A program made the position numbers and the translations under genes. The notes beneath the pieces are model-generated. The model did not search any database. It had not been told where the DNA came from and saw only the letters and a program-made list of their open reading frames with translations. Shown here one piece after another: positions 1 through 6,203 of a DNA stretch of 7,734 nucleotides (positions are counted from its first letter, which is position 1; every line of letters begins with the position of its first letter). The DNA lies in contig NZ_JAOQJV010000030.1 of NCBI RefSeq assembly GCF_025567415.1, positions 1 through 7,734 of the forward strand, given 5' to 3'. Source of the stretch: Claveliimonas ammoniilytica. GTDB taxonomy: Bacteria; Bacillota; Clostridia; Lachnospirales; Lachnospiraceae.

Positions 1-67
1 GTTCTCTCCATGTTCCTTGTAACTTGTCCACCATATCAGTTCATTATAAAAATCTTAGATTTTTGTC

Positions 68-96
68 TTGACAACTGAGCCACTATAAAATATGCT
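68..96 (+). promoter_or_regulatory. Candidate sigma-A promoter upstream of the first gene
   Basis: A perfect -35 hexamer TTGACA (68-73) is followed after 17 bases by TATGCT (91-96), which matches the -10 consensus at four of six positions. Transcription would start near 103 and give a leader of about 60 bases before the ATG at 162. Chance occurrence in this AT-rich stretch is possible. If the downstream gene is a remnant, the promoter may be fortuitous. Confidence 0.45.
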
Positions 97-161
97 GAGG
101 AACAATCGGAAATGCAGAATATGCGGTAATGCCGGAAAATAATTCCGGAAGGAACACGTAT

Positions 162-1202
162 ATGTATCGTCATGAAGAGTCTGGTACATCTTATGATATC
201 CGTGTAAAAGGACAGGAAACAGATGATGCTGTCAAAGAATTGTTGGACGGAATTGTGCTGAAATTAGAGGACGAAGGAAATAAAGACGCACCATGGCCAT
301 GGGAGGGAGAACCTCTTGAACCTGTATTGGCAGAGCAGATGGTAGGTTCTTATACGATCGTCCCGGAATATATTCCGTTTAAAGAAGCCCAGGGCGTTAT
401 GCAGATCATGGAACACCAATTTGTAAAACAGGGCGATCAGGTATTTCATTTGCTGGGGAATAAACTGGATACGTATAATTATTCAGAAAGCGGACTCGAA
501 TTCGTTTCTACGATGGAACTGGAGAAGGATTGTGAATATATGTCTGCGGACAGCAGTGGGATGTTATATCTTTCACCGGGAATTCAAGAAGTGATTGGCG
601 TAAAAGATGGGAAAAAAGCGCTTCAGACAACAGTAACTGGCGATCTGAACATGCATCCGTCCGGAGAATGGGGAATCAGTTTCTGGGTGAACAGCGATAC
701 GCAGAAGATTTCGAATCAGGGCGGCAATCTGACGGCTGAACCGTGGATACTGACCGGATTAAATGATGCCGCTGAACGTAAAGGAGAATTTTCAATGATA
801 GATGACGTCCAGATTACGGATAGTCATATTATGGTTGCCGGCTCCATGGCAGCAGAAGATGAAGGCACAAAAATAATTGTCTATGATTATGAAGGCAATC
901 AGCTTTTGAAATTAGGTGGAGCAGATATCAGTTCTCCGGACCGGCTCGGATCCATTACGGGCATGGCGGAAACAGAAAATGGTTTTGTGGCAGCAGATGG
1001 AAATATGCGGGAAATACAATTCTGGGCAAAAGATGGAACGCATATAGGCGCAATTTCTACAGATGACATATTTGGTGTCGGTTATCCATGGCTGGAAGAT
1101 ATGCAGCTGTTAGACGACGGTTCTCTTTTAATCCTGCTGACACAGAAGCGAAATGACGAGTCGGCAAATGAATTGATGTTCTTCAGATTGACAGGATTCT
1201 AA
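162..1202 (+). CDS. Hypothetical protein, beta-propeller-like C-terminal part of a lipoprotein family, probably N-terminally truncated
   Basis: I do not recognise a named gene. The product is about 346 aa from ATG 162. That start has AAGGAA at 149-154 with 7-base spacing; the ATG at 129, 11 codons earlier and in frame, has no ribosome binding site at a usual distance. The N-terminal ~50 residues are charged (GTSYDI..K, then DELL-type helix, KLEDE). The rest alternates short hydrophobic strands with Gly/Asp turns (SGMLYLSPG, IIVYDYEGNQLLKLGG, QFWAKDGTHIGAIS, LLDDGSLLILL), the pattern of repeated propeller blades. Proteins of this type in Lachnospiraceae are normally exported lipoproteins, yet no signal peptide or lipobox is visible, and the frame is closed by TGA at 96-98. 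Either the 5' half was lost or a short cytoplasmic version is expressed from the promoter at 68-96. The gene ends at a strong terminator. Coding is likely; function unknown. Confidence 0.6.
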   Translation: MYRHEESGTSYDIRVKGQETDDAVKELLDGIVLKLEDEGNKDAPWPWEGEPLEPVLAEQMVGSYTIVPEYIPFKEAQGVMQIMEHQFVKQGDQVFHLLGNKLDTYNYSESGLEFVSTMELEKDCEYMSADSSGMLYLSPGIQEVIGVKDGKKALQTTVTGDLNMHPSGEWGISFWVNSDTQKISNQGGNLTAEPWILTGLNDAAERKGEFSMIDDVQITDSHIMVAGSMAAEDEGTKIIVYDYEGNQLLKLGGADISSPDRLGSITGMAETENGFVAADGNMREIQFWAKDGTHIGAISTDDIFGVGYPWLEDMQLLDDGSLLILLTQKRNDESANELMFFRLTGF

Positions 1203-1244
1203 GCCAGGCATACTACTCATGAAAGTATCAAATCAATAAGTTTG

Positions 1245-1272
1245 AAAGGTCACCTTTGTGGTGACCTTTTTT
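1245..1272 (+). terminator. Rho-independent terminator after the hypothetical gene
   Basis: A perfect 10-bp stem pairs AAAGGTCACC (1245-1254) with GGTGACCTTT (1260-1269) around a 5-base loop and runs into six T residues (1267-1272). It lies 42 bases after the stop codon at 1202 and separates this gene from the MATE gene. The A-run on the 5' side is not preceded by a clear T-tract for the opposite direction, so it acts mainly on the + strand. Confidence 0.9.
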
Positions 1273-1360
1273 CATCTGTGTGTTATGATTACATTGCTCA
1301 AATTTTTTACACCAAAAGAGCTTCCGGATAAAAAGCTGGAATTTGTGGAGGAATAAGACA

Positions 1361-2704
1361 ATGTCAAAAGATGAATATTTAATCACAGATGAGCCACTTA
1401 AAGCGCTGACTGTTTTTGCAATGCCTATGATTTTAGGCAGTTTTTTTCAACAAGTATATAATATGGCTGATTCAATAATCGTTGGTCAGTTTGTTGGCTC
1501 TTCTGCACTTGCGGCAGTTGGTGCCTGTGCTGCACTTACGAATGTCTTCATTTGTATCGCGTTGGGGGGCGGCGTTGGTGCCGGTGTACTTGTGAGCCGT
1601 TATTTTGGATCCAGAGATTATAGCAAAATGAAAACAATCGTATCAACATCATTGATTAGTTTCCTGATTCTAAGTATACTTCTGGGCGTCTTTGGATTTT
1701 GCTTTTCCCATTCGATGATGAGTTTGTTACAGACACCTGCTGATATACTGAAGGAAGCAGTACTGTATCTTCGTGTTTATTTTGTAGGTTTTCCGTTTCT
1801 GTTTATGTACAATATCCTTTCGACGATGTTCACGTCTATCGGAGAGTCAAAAATCCCGCTGGGGCTTTTGATATTCTCTTCTGTTTTGAATATATTTATG
1901 GATCTTTGGATGGTGGCCGGACTTGGTCTGGGTGTGTTTGGTGCAGCCCTTGCGACTCTCATTGCACAGGGGATTTCCGCAGTGTTTTCACTTTTGATTT
2001 TCTTTGGTCGGATGCGCCGATATAAAAGTCATTTTGCCTGGTTTGATGGGCGGGAATTACATTCTATGCTTCGAATAGCCGTACCATCAGTTCTTCAACA
2101 GTCCACAGTGTCAATTGGTATGATGATCGTACAGGCGGTTGTAAATCCATTCGGGACACAGGCACTCGCTGGTTATTCGGCAACGATGCGGGTAGAAAAT
2201 GTTTTTTCACTGATCTTTGTATCCATTGGAAATGCAGTCTCGCCGTATGTATCCCAGAATCTTGGCGCAAAGAAAACAGAACGCATCAAAAAAGGATATC
2301 ACGCTGCACTGGTGTTGGATCTATGTTTTGCAGTTTTTGCTTTTATAGTCATTGAGACGCTGCATACTCAAATTTCCTCATTATTCCTGGGTAAAGACGG
2401 AACCGCTTTAGCATATGAGGTATCCGGAGGTTATATGAGATGGATCGGCTACTTTTTCATCTTCATGGGGATTAAGATGGCAACGGATGGTGTTCTTCGT
2501 GGACTTGGAATCATGCGGCCATTTCTCATTGCAAATATGGTAAATCTGGCAATCCGTCTGTCAGTTGCTTTGATCTTTGCCCCTCGTTTTGGCATCGCAT
2601 TTGTCTGGCTTGCTGTGCCGGCCGGTTGGCTTGCGAATTTTCTGATTTCCTATGCAGCACTCAGAAAATCATGGCCAACTGATAAACAACTGTCATCTCG
2701 ATAA
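1361..2704 (+). CDS. MATE family efflux transporter
   Basis: This encodes a 447-aa inner-membrane multidrug and toxin extrusion protein, which exports organic cations or other drugs in exchange for Na+ or H+. Its length is typical of the family (about 440-460 aa). About twelve hydrophobic segments are visible in two six-helix halves: TM1 around residues 15-40 (FAMPMILGSFFQQVYNMADS), then ALAAVG near 50, a long loop around 215-235, and the second half beginning with LRIAVPSVLQQ near 240 and ALAGYSATMRVENVF. The MADSIIVG and ESKIPL segments are family hallmarks. I chose ATG 1361 because GGAGG (1347-1351) lies 9 bases upstream; a TTG at 1343 would place this site inside the gene. It is transcribed alone after the terminator at 1245-1272. 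A weak TTTACA (1306-1311) with TAAAAA (1329-1334) might be its promoter. Substrate cannot be inferred, and nothing links it to the sugar genes downstream. No U-tract terminator follows. Confidence 0.93.
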   Translation: MSKDEYLITDEPLKALTVFAMPMILGSFFQQVYNMADSIIVGQFVGSSALAAVGACAALTNVFICIALGGGVGAGVLVSRYFGSRDYSKMKTIVSTSLISFLILSILLGVFGFCFSHSMMSLLQTPADILKEAVLYLRVYFVGFPFLFMYNILSTMFTSIGESKIPLGLLIFSSVLNIFMDLWMVAGLGLGVFGAALATLIAQGISAVFSLLIFFGRMRRYKSHFAWFDGRELHSMLRIAVPSVLQQSTVSIGMMIVQAVVNPFGTQALAGYSATMRVENVFSLIFVSIGNAVSPYVSQNLGAKKTERIKKGYHAALVLDLCFAVFAFIVIETLHTQISSLFLGKDGTALAYEVSGGYMRWIGYFFIFMGIKMATDGVLRGLGIMRPFLIANMVNLAIRLSVALIFAPRFGIAFVWLAVPAGWLANFLISYAALRKSWPTDKQLSSR

Positions 2705-2729
2705 CTTTCGGTAGCATGCATTGCAAACG

Positions 2730-2760
2730 AAAAAACGTGCAGGATTATTGCGCTATTTTC
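2730..2760 (+). promoter_or_regulatory. Candidate regulator-binding site upstream of dehydrogenase A
   Basis: This 31-base block matches 4995-5025, upstream of the second dehydrogenase, at 27 of 31 positions. The match includes an identical 13-base AAAAAACGTGCAG and the core ATTGCGC. The core starts 51 bases before the -10 hexamer here and 50 bases before it in copy B, so its position relative to the promoter is preserved. In this copy the inverted symmetry around GC|GC is degenerate (about 6 of 9 arms pair). The centre is near -59 relative to the expected transcription start, a typical activator position. The regulator is not encoded in the window. Confidence 0.55.
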
Positions 2761-2792
2761 GGAAATTAACCGATACGCATTTCGCTATTGCC

Positions 2793-2803
2793 TGTGCTAT
2801 AGT
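2793..2803 (+). promoter_or_regulatory. Extended -10 promoter of dehydrogenase-aldolase unit A
   Basis: TGTGCTATAGT contains TATAGT (2798-2803) with a TG dinucleotide one base upstream, the extended -10 arrangement. No good -35 is present; the best candidate, TACGCA at 2774-2779 with an 18-base spacer, matches at three positions. The identical 11 bases occur at 5057-5067 before unit B. Transcription should start near 2810, giving a leader of about 77 bases. The weak -35 fits dependence on an activator at the upstream block. Confidence 0.6.
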
Positions 2804-2886
2804 GAGAATATGATATTGACTATGATACCTGCGGACTTAGACCTTTTGACCCTGGTATTATACATTTCTGGAAGGAGTATGCAATT

Positions 2887-3933
2887 ATGAAAGCACTTGT
2901 GATGAGCGAACCGGGCAATGTGAAAATGACAGAATTACCAATGCCGGAGATTAAACCGGATGAGGTGTTGGTACGTGTTCGTGCAGCCGGAATCTGCATT
3001 AATGATGTGAGGGATTTTAAGGGAGAATGTGATTATTCTTATCCGCGTATCGGTGGACATGAGTTTGCGGGTGAGATCTATGAAATTGGTTCGGAAGTGA
3101 ATAAGAACCGTTTCCATGTGGGACAGAGAGTTGTTACTTATGTGGTTGATAACTGTAAGGAGTGTTACTACTGCAAAAATGGATTCGAAAATGTGTGTCC
3201 GGATTCATTGAACAGTATTACATATAAGAATCCGGATGGCATCTCTGGCTTCTGTGGCTTTGGCCAGTTTGTTGTTGCTAAAGCAGAAGATCTGTATATC
3301 GCAAATGATAATGTGGCATTTGAAAAACTGGCAGTGGTAGAACCGGTTGCATGCGTTATCAATTCTATTAATAATGCAAATGTAGAGTTTGGTGATGATG
3401 TGCTGGTTATCGGTGGCGGAACTATGGGCATGCTTCATGTCATGCTGGCGCATATGAAGGGCGCGAATGTTATTCTGTCAGAGCCGGTGGAAGAGCGTAG
3501 AAAGAAAGCACTGGAACTGGGAGCAAATGCGGTCATCGATCCGACCAAGGTTGATGTGGCAGAAGAAGTGAAGAGGTTGACAGACGGACTTGGAGCAAAG
3601 ATCGTATTTAACACGACAGCTATTCCTGCAATTGCATTACAGGCACTGGACTGCACAGCGAAATGTGGAACGATGGTAATGTTCTCGTCCCTGCATCCGA
3701 ACAAACCGGTAGAGATTAATCTTGGCGCAATCCATTCTACACAGAAAAATATTACAGGCGCACAGAACGGAACAGTTAAGACATTCTGGCAGGCAGTGAA
3801 GATGTTGAACAGAGGCGTATTTGATCCGACACCGATCATTGAGGATATTTACGATTATCATGATTTTGATCAGGCTATGGCATGCGCGATGCGTCCGGAT
3901 ACATACAAGGTAGTACTTAAGATTACGGATTAA
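2887..3933 (+). CDS. Zinc-dependent medium-chain alcohol/polyol dehydrogenase, copy A
   Basis: This 348-aa NAD(P)-dependent dehydrogenase belongs to the zinc MDR family (sorbitol, threonine and galactitol-1-phosphate dehydrogenase relatives) and probably oxidises a secondary alcohol of a sugar or sugar phosphate. The N-terminal GroES-like domain carries likely catalytic zinc ligands C37, H58-E59 in GGHE, and E152 in VEP. The structural zinc lobe has four cysteines, C90, C93, C96 and C104. The Rossmann domain has GGGTMG at 176-181. Around C37 the motif is CINDVRD rather than the usual CGSDxH, so the relay Ser/Thr and the His are replaced by N39 and R42. AAGGAG (2872-2877) is 9 bases before the ATG. 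The aldolase follows after an unusually long 153-base structured gap. The protein is about 75% identical to the dehydrogenase at 5134 by hand alignment. Exact substrate unknown; calling it threonine dehydrogenase would be unsupported. Confidence 0.92.
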   Translation: MKALVMSEPGNVKMTELPMPEIKPDEVLVRVRAAGICINDVRDFKGECDYSYPRIGGHEFAGEIYEIGSEVNKNRFHVGQRVVTYVVDNCKECYYCKNGFENVCPDSLNSITYKNPDGISGFCGFGQFVVAKAEDLYIANDNVAFEKLAVVEPVACVINSINNANVEFGDDVLVIGGGTMGMLHVMLAHMKGANVILSEPVEERRKKALELGANAVIDPTKVDVAEEVKRLTDGLGAKIVFNTTAIPAIALQALDCTAKCGTMVMFSSLHPNKPVEINLGAIHSTQKNITGAQNGTVKTFWQAVKMLNRGVFDPTPIIEDIYDYHDFDQAMACAMRPDTYKVVLKITD

Positions 3934-3939
3934 TTAAAA

Positions 3940-3974
3940 TATATCAGCTGGGAGTCAATCCCCCAGCTGATATA
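3940..3974 (+). repeat. Strong hairpin just after dehydrogenase A, no U-tract
   Basis: A perfect 13-bp inverted repeat pairs 3940-3952 (TATATCAGCTGGG) with 3962-3974 (CCCAGCTGATATA) around a 9-base loop, beginning 6 bases after the stop codon. It is followed by GCCTCC, not a T-run, so it is not a canonical terminator. It could act as an RNA 3'-end stabiliser or pause site. It is the first of three hairpins that fill the gap before aldolase A. Confidence 0.8.
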
Positions 3975-3992
3975 GCCTCCGGCAGGATTGCA

Positions 3993-4039
3993 GAGGTGCG
4001 CAGTAGAAGTATGTCATGCAATTGCATGACACGCACCTC
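3993..4039 (+). repeat. Nested hairpin with a 20-bp perfect palindrome
   Basis: The outer stem pairs GAGGTGCG (3993-4000) with CGCACCTC (4032-4039). Inside it lies a perfect 20-base palindrome at 4012-4031 (TGTCATGCAA followed by its reverse complement). An unpaired 11-base strand, 4001-4011 (CAGTAGAAGTA), joins the two on the 5' side only. This asymmetric bulge gives the structure a defined orientation, unlike a simple terminator, and no T-run follows. Confidence 0.75.
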
Positions 4040-4043
4040 GCAG

Positions 4044-4065
4044 CAAGAATGCCGAGGCATTCTTG
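4044..4065 (+). repeat. Hairpin immediately upstream of the aldolase A ribosome binding site
   Basis: CAAGAATGCC (4044-4053) pairs perfectly with GGCATTCTTG (4056-4065), leaving only GA between, so the RNA stem would be about 9 bp with a CGAG loop. It ends 7 bases before the AGGAGG at 4073-4078, close enough to influence ribosome access or shield the aldolase message from 5' decay after cleavage. No T-run of terminator quality follows (AATTTG). Confidence 0.7.
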
Positions 4066-4086
4066 AATTTGTAGGAGGGTAAATTT

Positions 4087-4950
4087 ATGTTAGTAACATT
4101 GAATGATGTAATGATGATTGCTGAACAACAGGGAATCGCAATCGGAGCATTTAATACTCCGAATCTGGAATCACTGCGTGCGGCAATTGAAAGTGCAGAG
4201 GAACTGGAAAGACCGGTTATTGTTCAGCATTGTCAGATGCATGAAGAACTGATTCCATTAGATATTATTGGACCAATTATGCTGGATCATGCAGCAAGGG
4301 CATCTGTTCCGGTATGTGTACATCTGGATCATGGCGAGGATCTGGATTATCTGAAACGCGCATTGGATATGGGATTCACTTCGGTAATGTATGACGGTTC
4401 TGTACATCCTTACGAAGAGAATCTTGCAACTACAAAAAAGGCAGTAGAACTTGCTGAAAAATATGGCGCAAATGTAGAAGCTGAGCTTGGAAGTATGGGT
4501 AAACGTGAATTTGGAAGTGGTAAACCTGGCGAAGAAGATGACCAGAAGATTTATACAGATCCAGATATGGCGAAAGAATTTGTAGAGCAGACAGGTATTG
4601 ACGCACTGGCGTGCTCATTTGGAACTACACACGGTATTTATCTGACGGAACCAAAGCTGAATTTTGATATTGTAAGCGGCGTGCGTGAGAAGACAGAAGG
4701 AGTGCCGGTAGTCATGCACGGCGGATCGGGTGTGAGCAAAGAAGACTTCCACAAAGCAATCAAAGCAGGTGTGCGCAAGATCAACTATTTCACATACATG
4801 GATAAAACAGGCGGAACCGCGACAGAAGAGTATGTAGAGTCGGTAGAAAAGGGGAAACCGGTATTCTATTCATCAGCCAGAGCAGCCGCTTTTGCAGCAA
4901 TGAAAGAAAATGTAAAAGAGGCAATAAAGACATTTTCTATGATAGATTAA
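4087..4950 (+). CDS. Class II (metal-dependent) ketose-phosphate aldolase family protein, copy A
   Basis: This 287-aa protein belongs to the class II fructose/tagatose-bisphosphate aldolase family, TIM-barrel enzymes that reversibly cleave a ketose phosphate using a divalent metal. Family residues visible are D81-H82 in HLDHG, E131/E133 in VEAELG, H182 in GTTHG, H211 in HGGSG (211-215), and N233/T236 in KINYFTYM. H82, H182 and H211 should bind the metal, and D81 should be the catalytic acid. N23 in GAFNTPN corresponds to the conserved AFN. The segment PVIVQHCQMHEE (43-54) replaces the usual PVIxxxSEGA, putting C49 where canonical enzymes have a phosphate-binding Ser, so substrate differs or is uncertain. 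AGGAGG (4073-4078) is 8 bases before the ATG. Pairing with the dehydrogenase upstream suggests oxidation then retro-aldol cleavage. Family assignment is secure; a fructose-bisphosphate call is not. Confidence 0.92.
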   Translation: MLVTLNDVMMIAEQQGIAIGAFNTPNLESLRAAIESAEELERPVIVQHCQMHEELIPLDIIGPIMLDHAARASVPVCVHLDHGEDLDYLKRALDMGFTSVMYDGSVHPYEENLATTKKAVELAEKYGANVEAELGSMGKREFGSGKPGEEDDQKIYTDPDMAKEFVEQTGIDALACSFGTTHGIYLTEPKLNFDIVSGVREKTEGVPVVMHGGSGVSKEDFHKAIKAGVRKINYFTYMDKTGGTATEEYVESVEKGKPVFYSSARAAAFAAMKENVKEAIKTFSMID

Positions 4951-4964
4951 GAATATTTGATTGG

Positions 4965-4993
4965 AATGCCAGGAGCGTTATGTTCCTGGCATT
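4965..4993 (+). terminator. Terminator-like hairpin after aldolase A, lacking a U-tract
   Basis: AATGCCAGGA (4965-4974) pairs with TCCTGGCATT (4984-4993), 10 bp with a 9-base loop, 14 bases after the stop codon. The following bases are AAAAAAA instead of T residues, so intrinsic termination on the + strand would be weak and transcription may read into unit B. The hairpin directly abuts the A-run that begins the upstream site of unit B. Confidence 0.5.
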
Positions 4994-4994
4994 A

Positions 4995-5029
4995 AAAAAA
5001 CGTGCAGAAATATTGCGCAATATTCTGCA
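4995..5029 (+). promoter_or_regulatory. Palindromic operator candidate upstream of dehydrogenase B
   Basis: A perfect 16-base palindrome, AATATTGC|GCAATATT, spans 5009-5024. It is flanked by TGCAG (5003-5007) and CTGCA (5025-5029), which also pair if the single A at 5008 is skipped, giving a 27-base dyad. The block 4995-5025 is shared with 2730-2760 upstream of unit A. The centre lies about 45 bases before the -10 hexamer at 5062. A dyad of this size and spacing is what a dimeric helix-turn-helix regulator would bind. As RNA it could also fold, but it sits upstream of the promoter, so a DNA site is the simpler reading. Confidence 0.65.
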
Positions 5030-5056
5030 AAAGGATTGTAAGTACGAAAACGAGAA

Positions 5057-5067
5057 TGTGCTATAGT
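5057..5067 (+). promoter_or_regulatory. Extended -10 promoter of dehydrogenase-aldolase unit B
   Basis: TGTGCTATAGT is identical to the element at 2793-2803, with TATAGT at 5062-5067 and the extended TG at 5059-5060. No -35 of quality is seen at 17-18 bases upstream; TTGTAA at 5036-5041 would need a 20-base spacer. Transcription should begin near 5074, leaving about 60 bases of leader before the ATG at 5134. Confidence 0.6.
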
Positions 5068-5133
5068 AATTTTGTGATAAAAATTGTTTTTAAATATCAG
5101 AAAATTTGCATTTGCTGAAAGGAGCATGTAATT

Positions 5134-6189
5134 ATGAAAGCACTTGTAATGAGCGAACCAGGACACGTAAAAATGACAGAGATCCCGACTCCGGTACCGA
5201 AAGAAGATGAGGTGTTGGTTAAGATTCACGCATCAGGAATCTGTGTAAACGATGTCCGTGATTTTAAAGGAGACTGCAACTTCAGTTATCCACGTATCGG
5301 TGGACATGAGTATGCCGGAGAAATCTGCGAAATGGGAAGTGCGGTAAATAAAGATCGTTTCCATGTTGGTCAGAAAGTTGTAACATATATTATTGATAAC
5401 TGCAATGAATGCTATTACTGCAAGAACGGATATGAAAATGTATGTCCGGACTTCTCTCATACAACAGCATATCAGAACCCGGATGGAATCTCCGGATTTG
5501 GCGGATTTGCACAGTACATCACTGCAAAGGCATCTGACCTGTACATCTGTGAAGATCATGTATCATATGAGAAGCTGGCACTGACAGAGCCGATTGCCTG
5601 TGTATTGAACTCTATCAACAAGAGCAATGTTGAATTTGGTGATGACGTACTCGTAATCGGCGGCGGTACAATGGGTATGCTGCATGTAATGCTGGCACAT
5701 CTCAGAGGAGCAAGAGTTATCCTGTCTGAGCCAATGAAAGAAAGAAGAGATAAAGCACTTGAGCTTGGCGCAAATGATGTTATCGATCCAATGAACACAG
5801 ACGCTGTGGCAGAGGTTAAGAAGCTGACAGGCGGAATGGGAGCAAAGGTTGTATTCGATACAACAGCAGTTCCTGCACTTGCGCTTCAGGCAATTGAATG
5901 CACAGCGAAATGTGGTACAGTAGTAATGTTCTCGTCTCTGCACCCGAATAAACCGGTAGAAGTTAATCTTGGAGCAATCCACTCTACACAGGTTAATATT
6001 ACAGGTGCGCAGAATGGTTCTGTTAAGACATTCTGGCAGGCAGTACAGATTATGAACAAGGGCGTATTTGATCCGACACCATTAATTGAAGCAGTATATG
6101 ATTACAATGACTTTGATGAAGCTATGGCATGTGCGATGCGTCCGGATACATACAAAGTTGTACTGAAAATGGAAGATCATGATAAATAA
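5134..6189 (+). CDS. Zinc-dependent medium-chain alcohol/polyol dehydrogenase, copy B
   Basis: The product is 351 aa and co-linear with copy A without gaps over 348 residues, then carries a short HDK tail. All zinc ligands are kept: C37, H58-E59 and E152 for the catalytic site, and C90, C93, C96 and C104 for the structural site. GGGTMG is again at 176-181, and the unusual CVNDVRD motif (N39, R42) is shared, so the altered relay site is a lineage trait rather than a defect. Differences cluster in residues 11-34, 105-155 and 201-227, with 123-130 (GGFAQYIT versus CGFGQFVV) near the domain junction. AAAGGAG (5118-5124) is 9 bases before the ATG, and the leader just before the start resembles that of copy A. 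The aldolase begins 14 bases after the stop, so the pair is a tight operon. Likely acts on a polyol, sugar acid or their phosphates; exact substrate unknown. Confidence 0.92.
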   Translation: MKALVMSEPGHVKMTEIPTPVPKEDEVLVKIHASGICVNDVRDFKGDCNFSYPRIGGHEYAGEICEMGSAVNKDRFHVGQKVVTYIIDNCNECYYCKNGYENVCPDFSHTTAYQNPDGISGFGGFAQYITAKASDLYICEDHVSYEKLALTEPIACVLNSINKSNVEFGDDVLVIGGGTMGMLHVMLAHLRGARVILSEPMKERRDKALELGANDVIDPMNTDAVAEVKKLTGGMGAKVVFDTTAVPALALQAIECTAKCGTVVMFSSLHPNKPVEVNLGAIHSTQVNITGAQNGSVKTFWQAVQIMNKGVFDPTPLIEAVYDYNDFDEAMACAMRPDTYKVVLKMEDHDK

Positions 6190-6203
6190 GGAGGAAGTGT
6201 ACA

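Larger units (their letters stand above)
3940..4065. repeat. Possible inserted palindromic intergenic element between dehydrogenase A and aldolase A
   Basis: This ~126-base stretch consists almost entirely of inverted repeats: 3940-3974, nested 3993-4039, and 4044-4065, with a GC-rich GCCTCCGGCAGG linker at 3975-3986. The equivalent junction in copy B is only 14 bases, so the tandem paralogue serves as an internal empty-site control. No ORF of useful size lies inside it. A short AATT flanks both sides (3932-3935 and 4066-4069), too short to claim a target duplication. It resembles small non-autonomous palindromic units scattered between genes in bacteria; I infer this from structure only. Confidence 0.5.

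Noticed and set aside
1306..1334. TTTACA-N17-TAAAAA as the MATE promoter
   Set aside because: The -10 matches poorly and a GATAAA alternative gives a 15-base spacer; it is too weak to list as a feature.
1343..1360. TTG start giving six more residues to the MATE protein
   Set aside because: The GGAGG ribosome binding site at 1347-1351 sits inside this extension, so ATG 1361 is the real start.
2705..2729. Terminator for the MATE gene
   Set aside because: GCATGC is a short palindrome and no stable stem with a T-run follows; transcription may end by another route.
2879..2890. Mini upstream ORF ATG CAA TTA TGA overlapping the dehydrogenase A start
   Set aside because: Only three codons; the equivalent in copy B is ATG TAA, so it is not conserved as a leader peptide.
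3435..3839. 134-codon open frame on the - strand inside dehydrogenase A
   Set aside because: It lies entirely opposite a strongly conserved dehydrogenase, has no ribosome binding site or domain signal, and a similar antisense frame appears in the paralogue, as expected from shared codon use.
3940..4065. CRISPR array or tandem intrinsic terminators
   Set aside because: The three hairpins differ in sequence, there are no regularly spaced direct repeats, and none is followed by a T-run.
5563..5982. 139-codon open frame on the - strand inside dehydrogenase B
   Set aside because: It is Cys- and His-rich with no domain signal and overlaps the conserved sense gene throughout.
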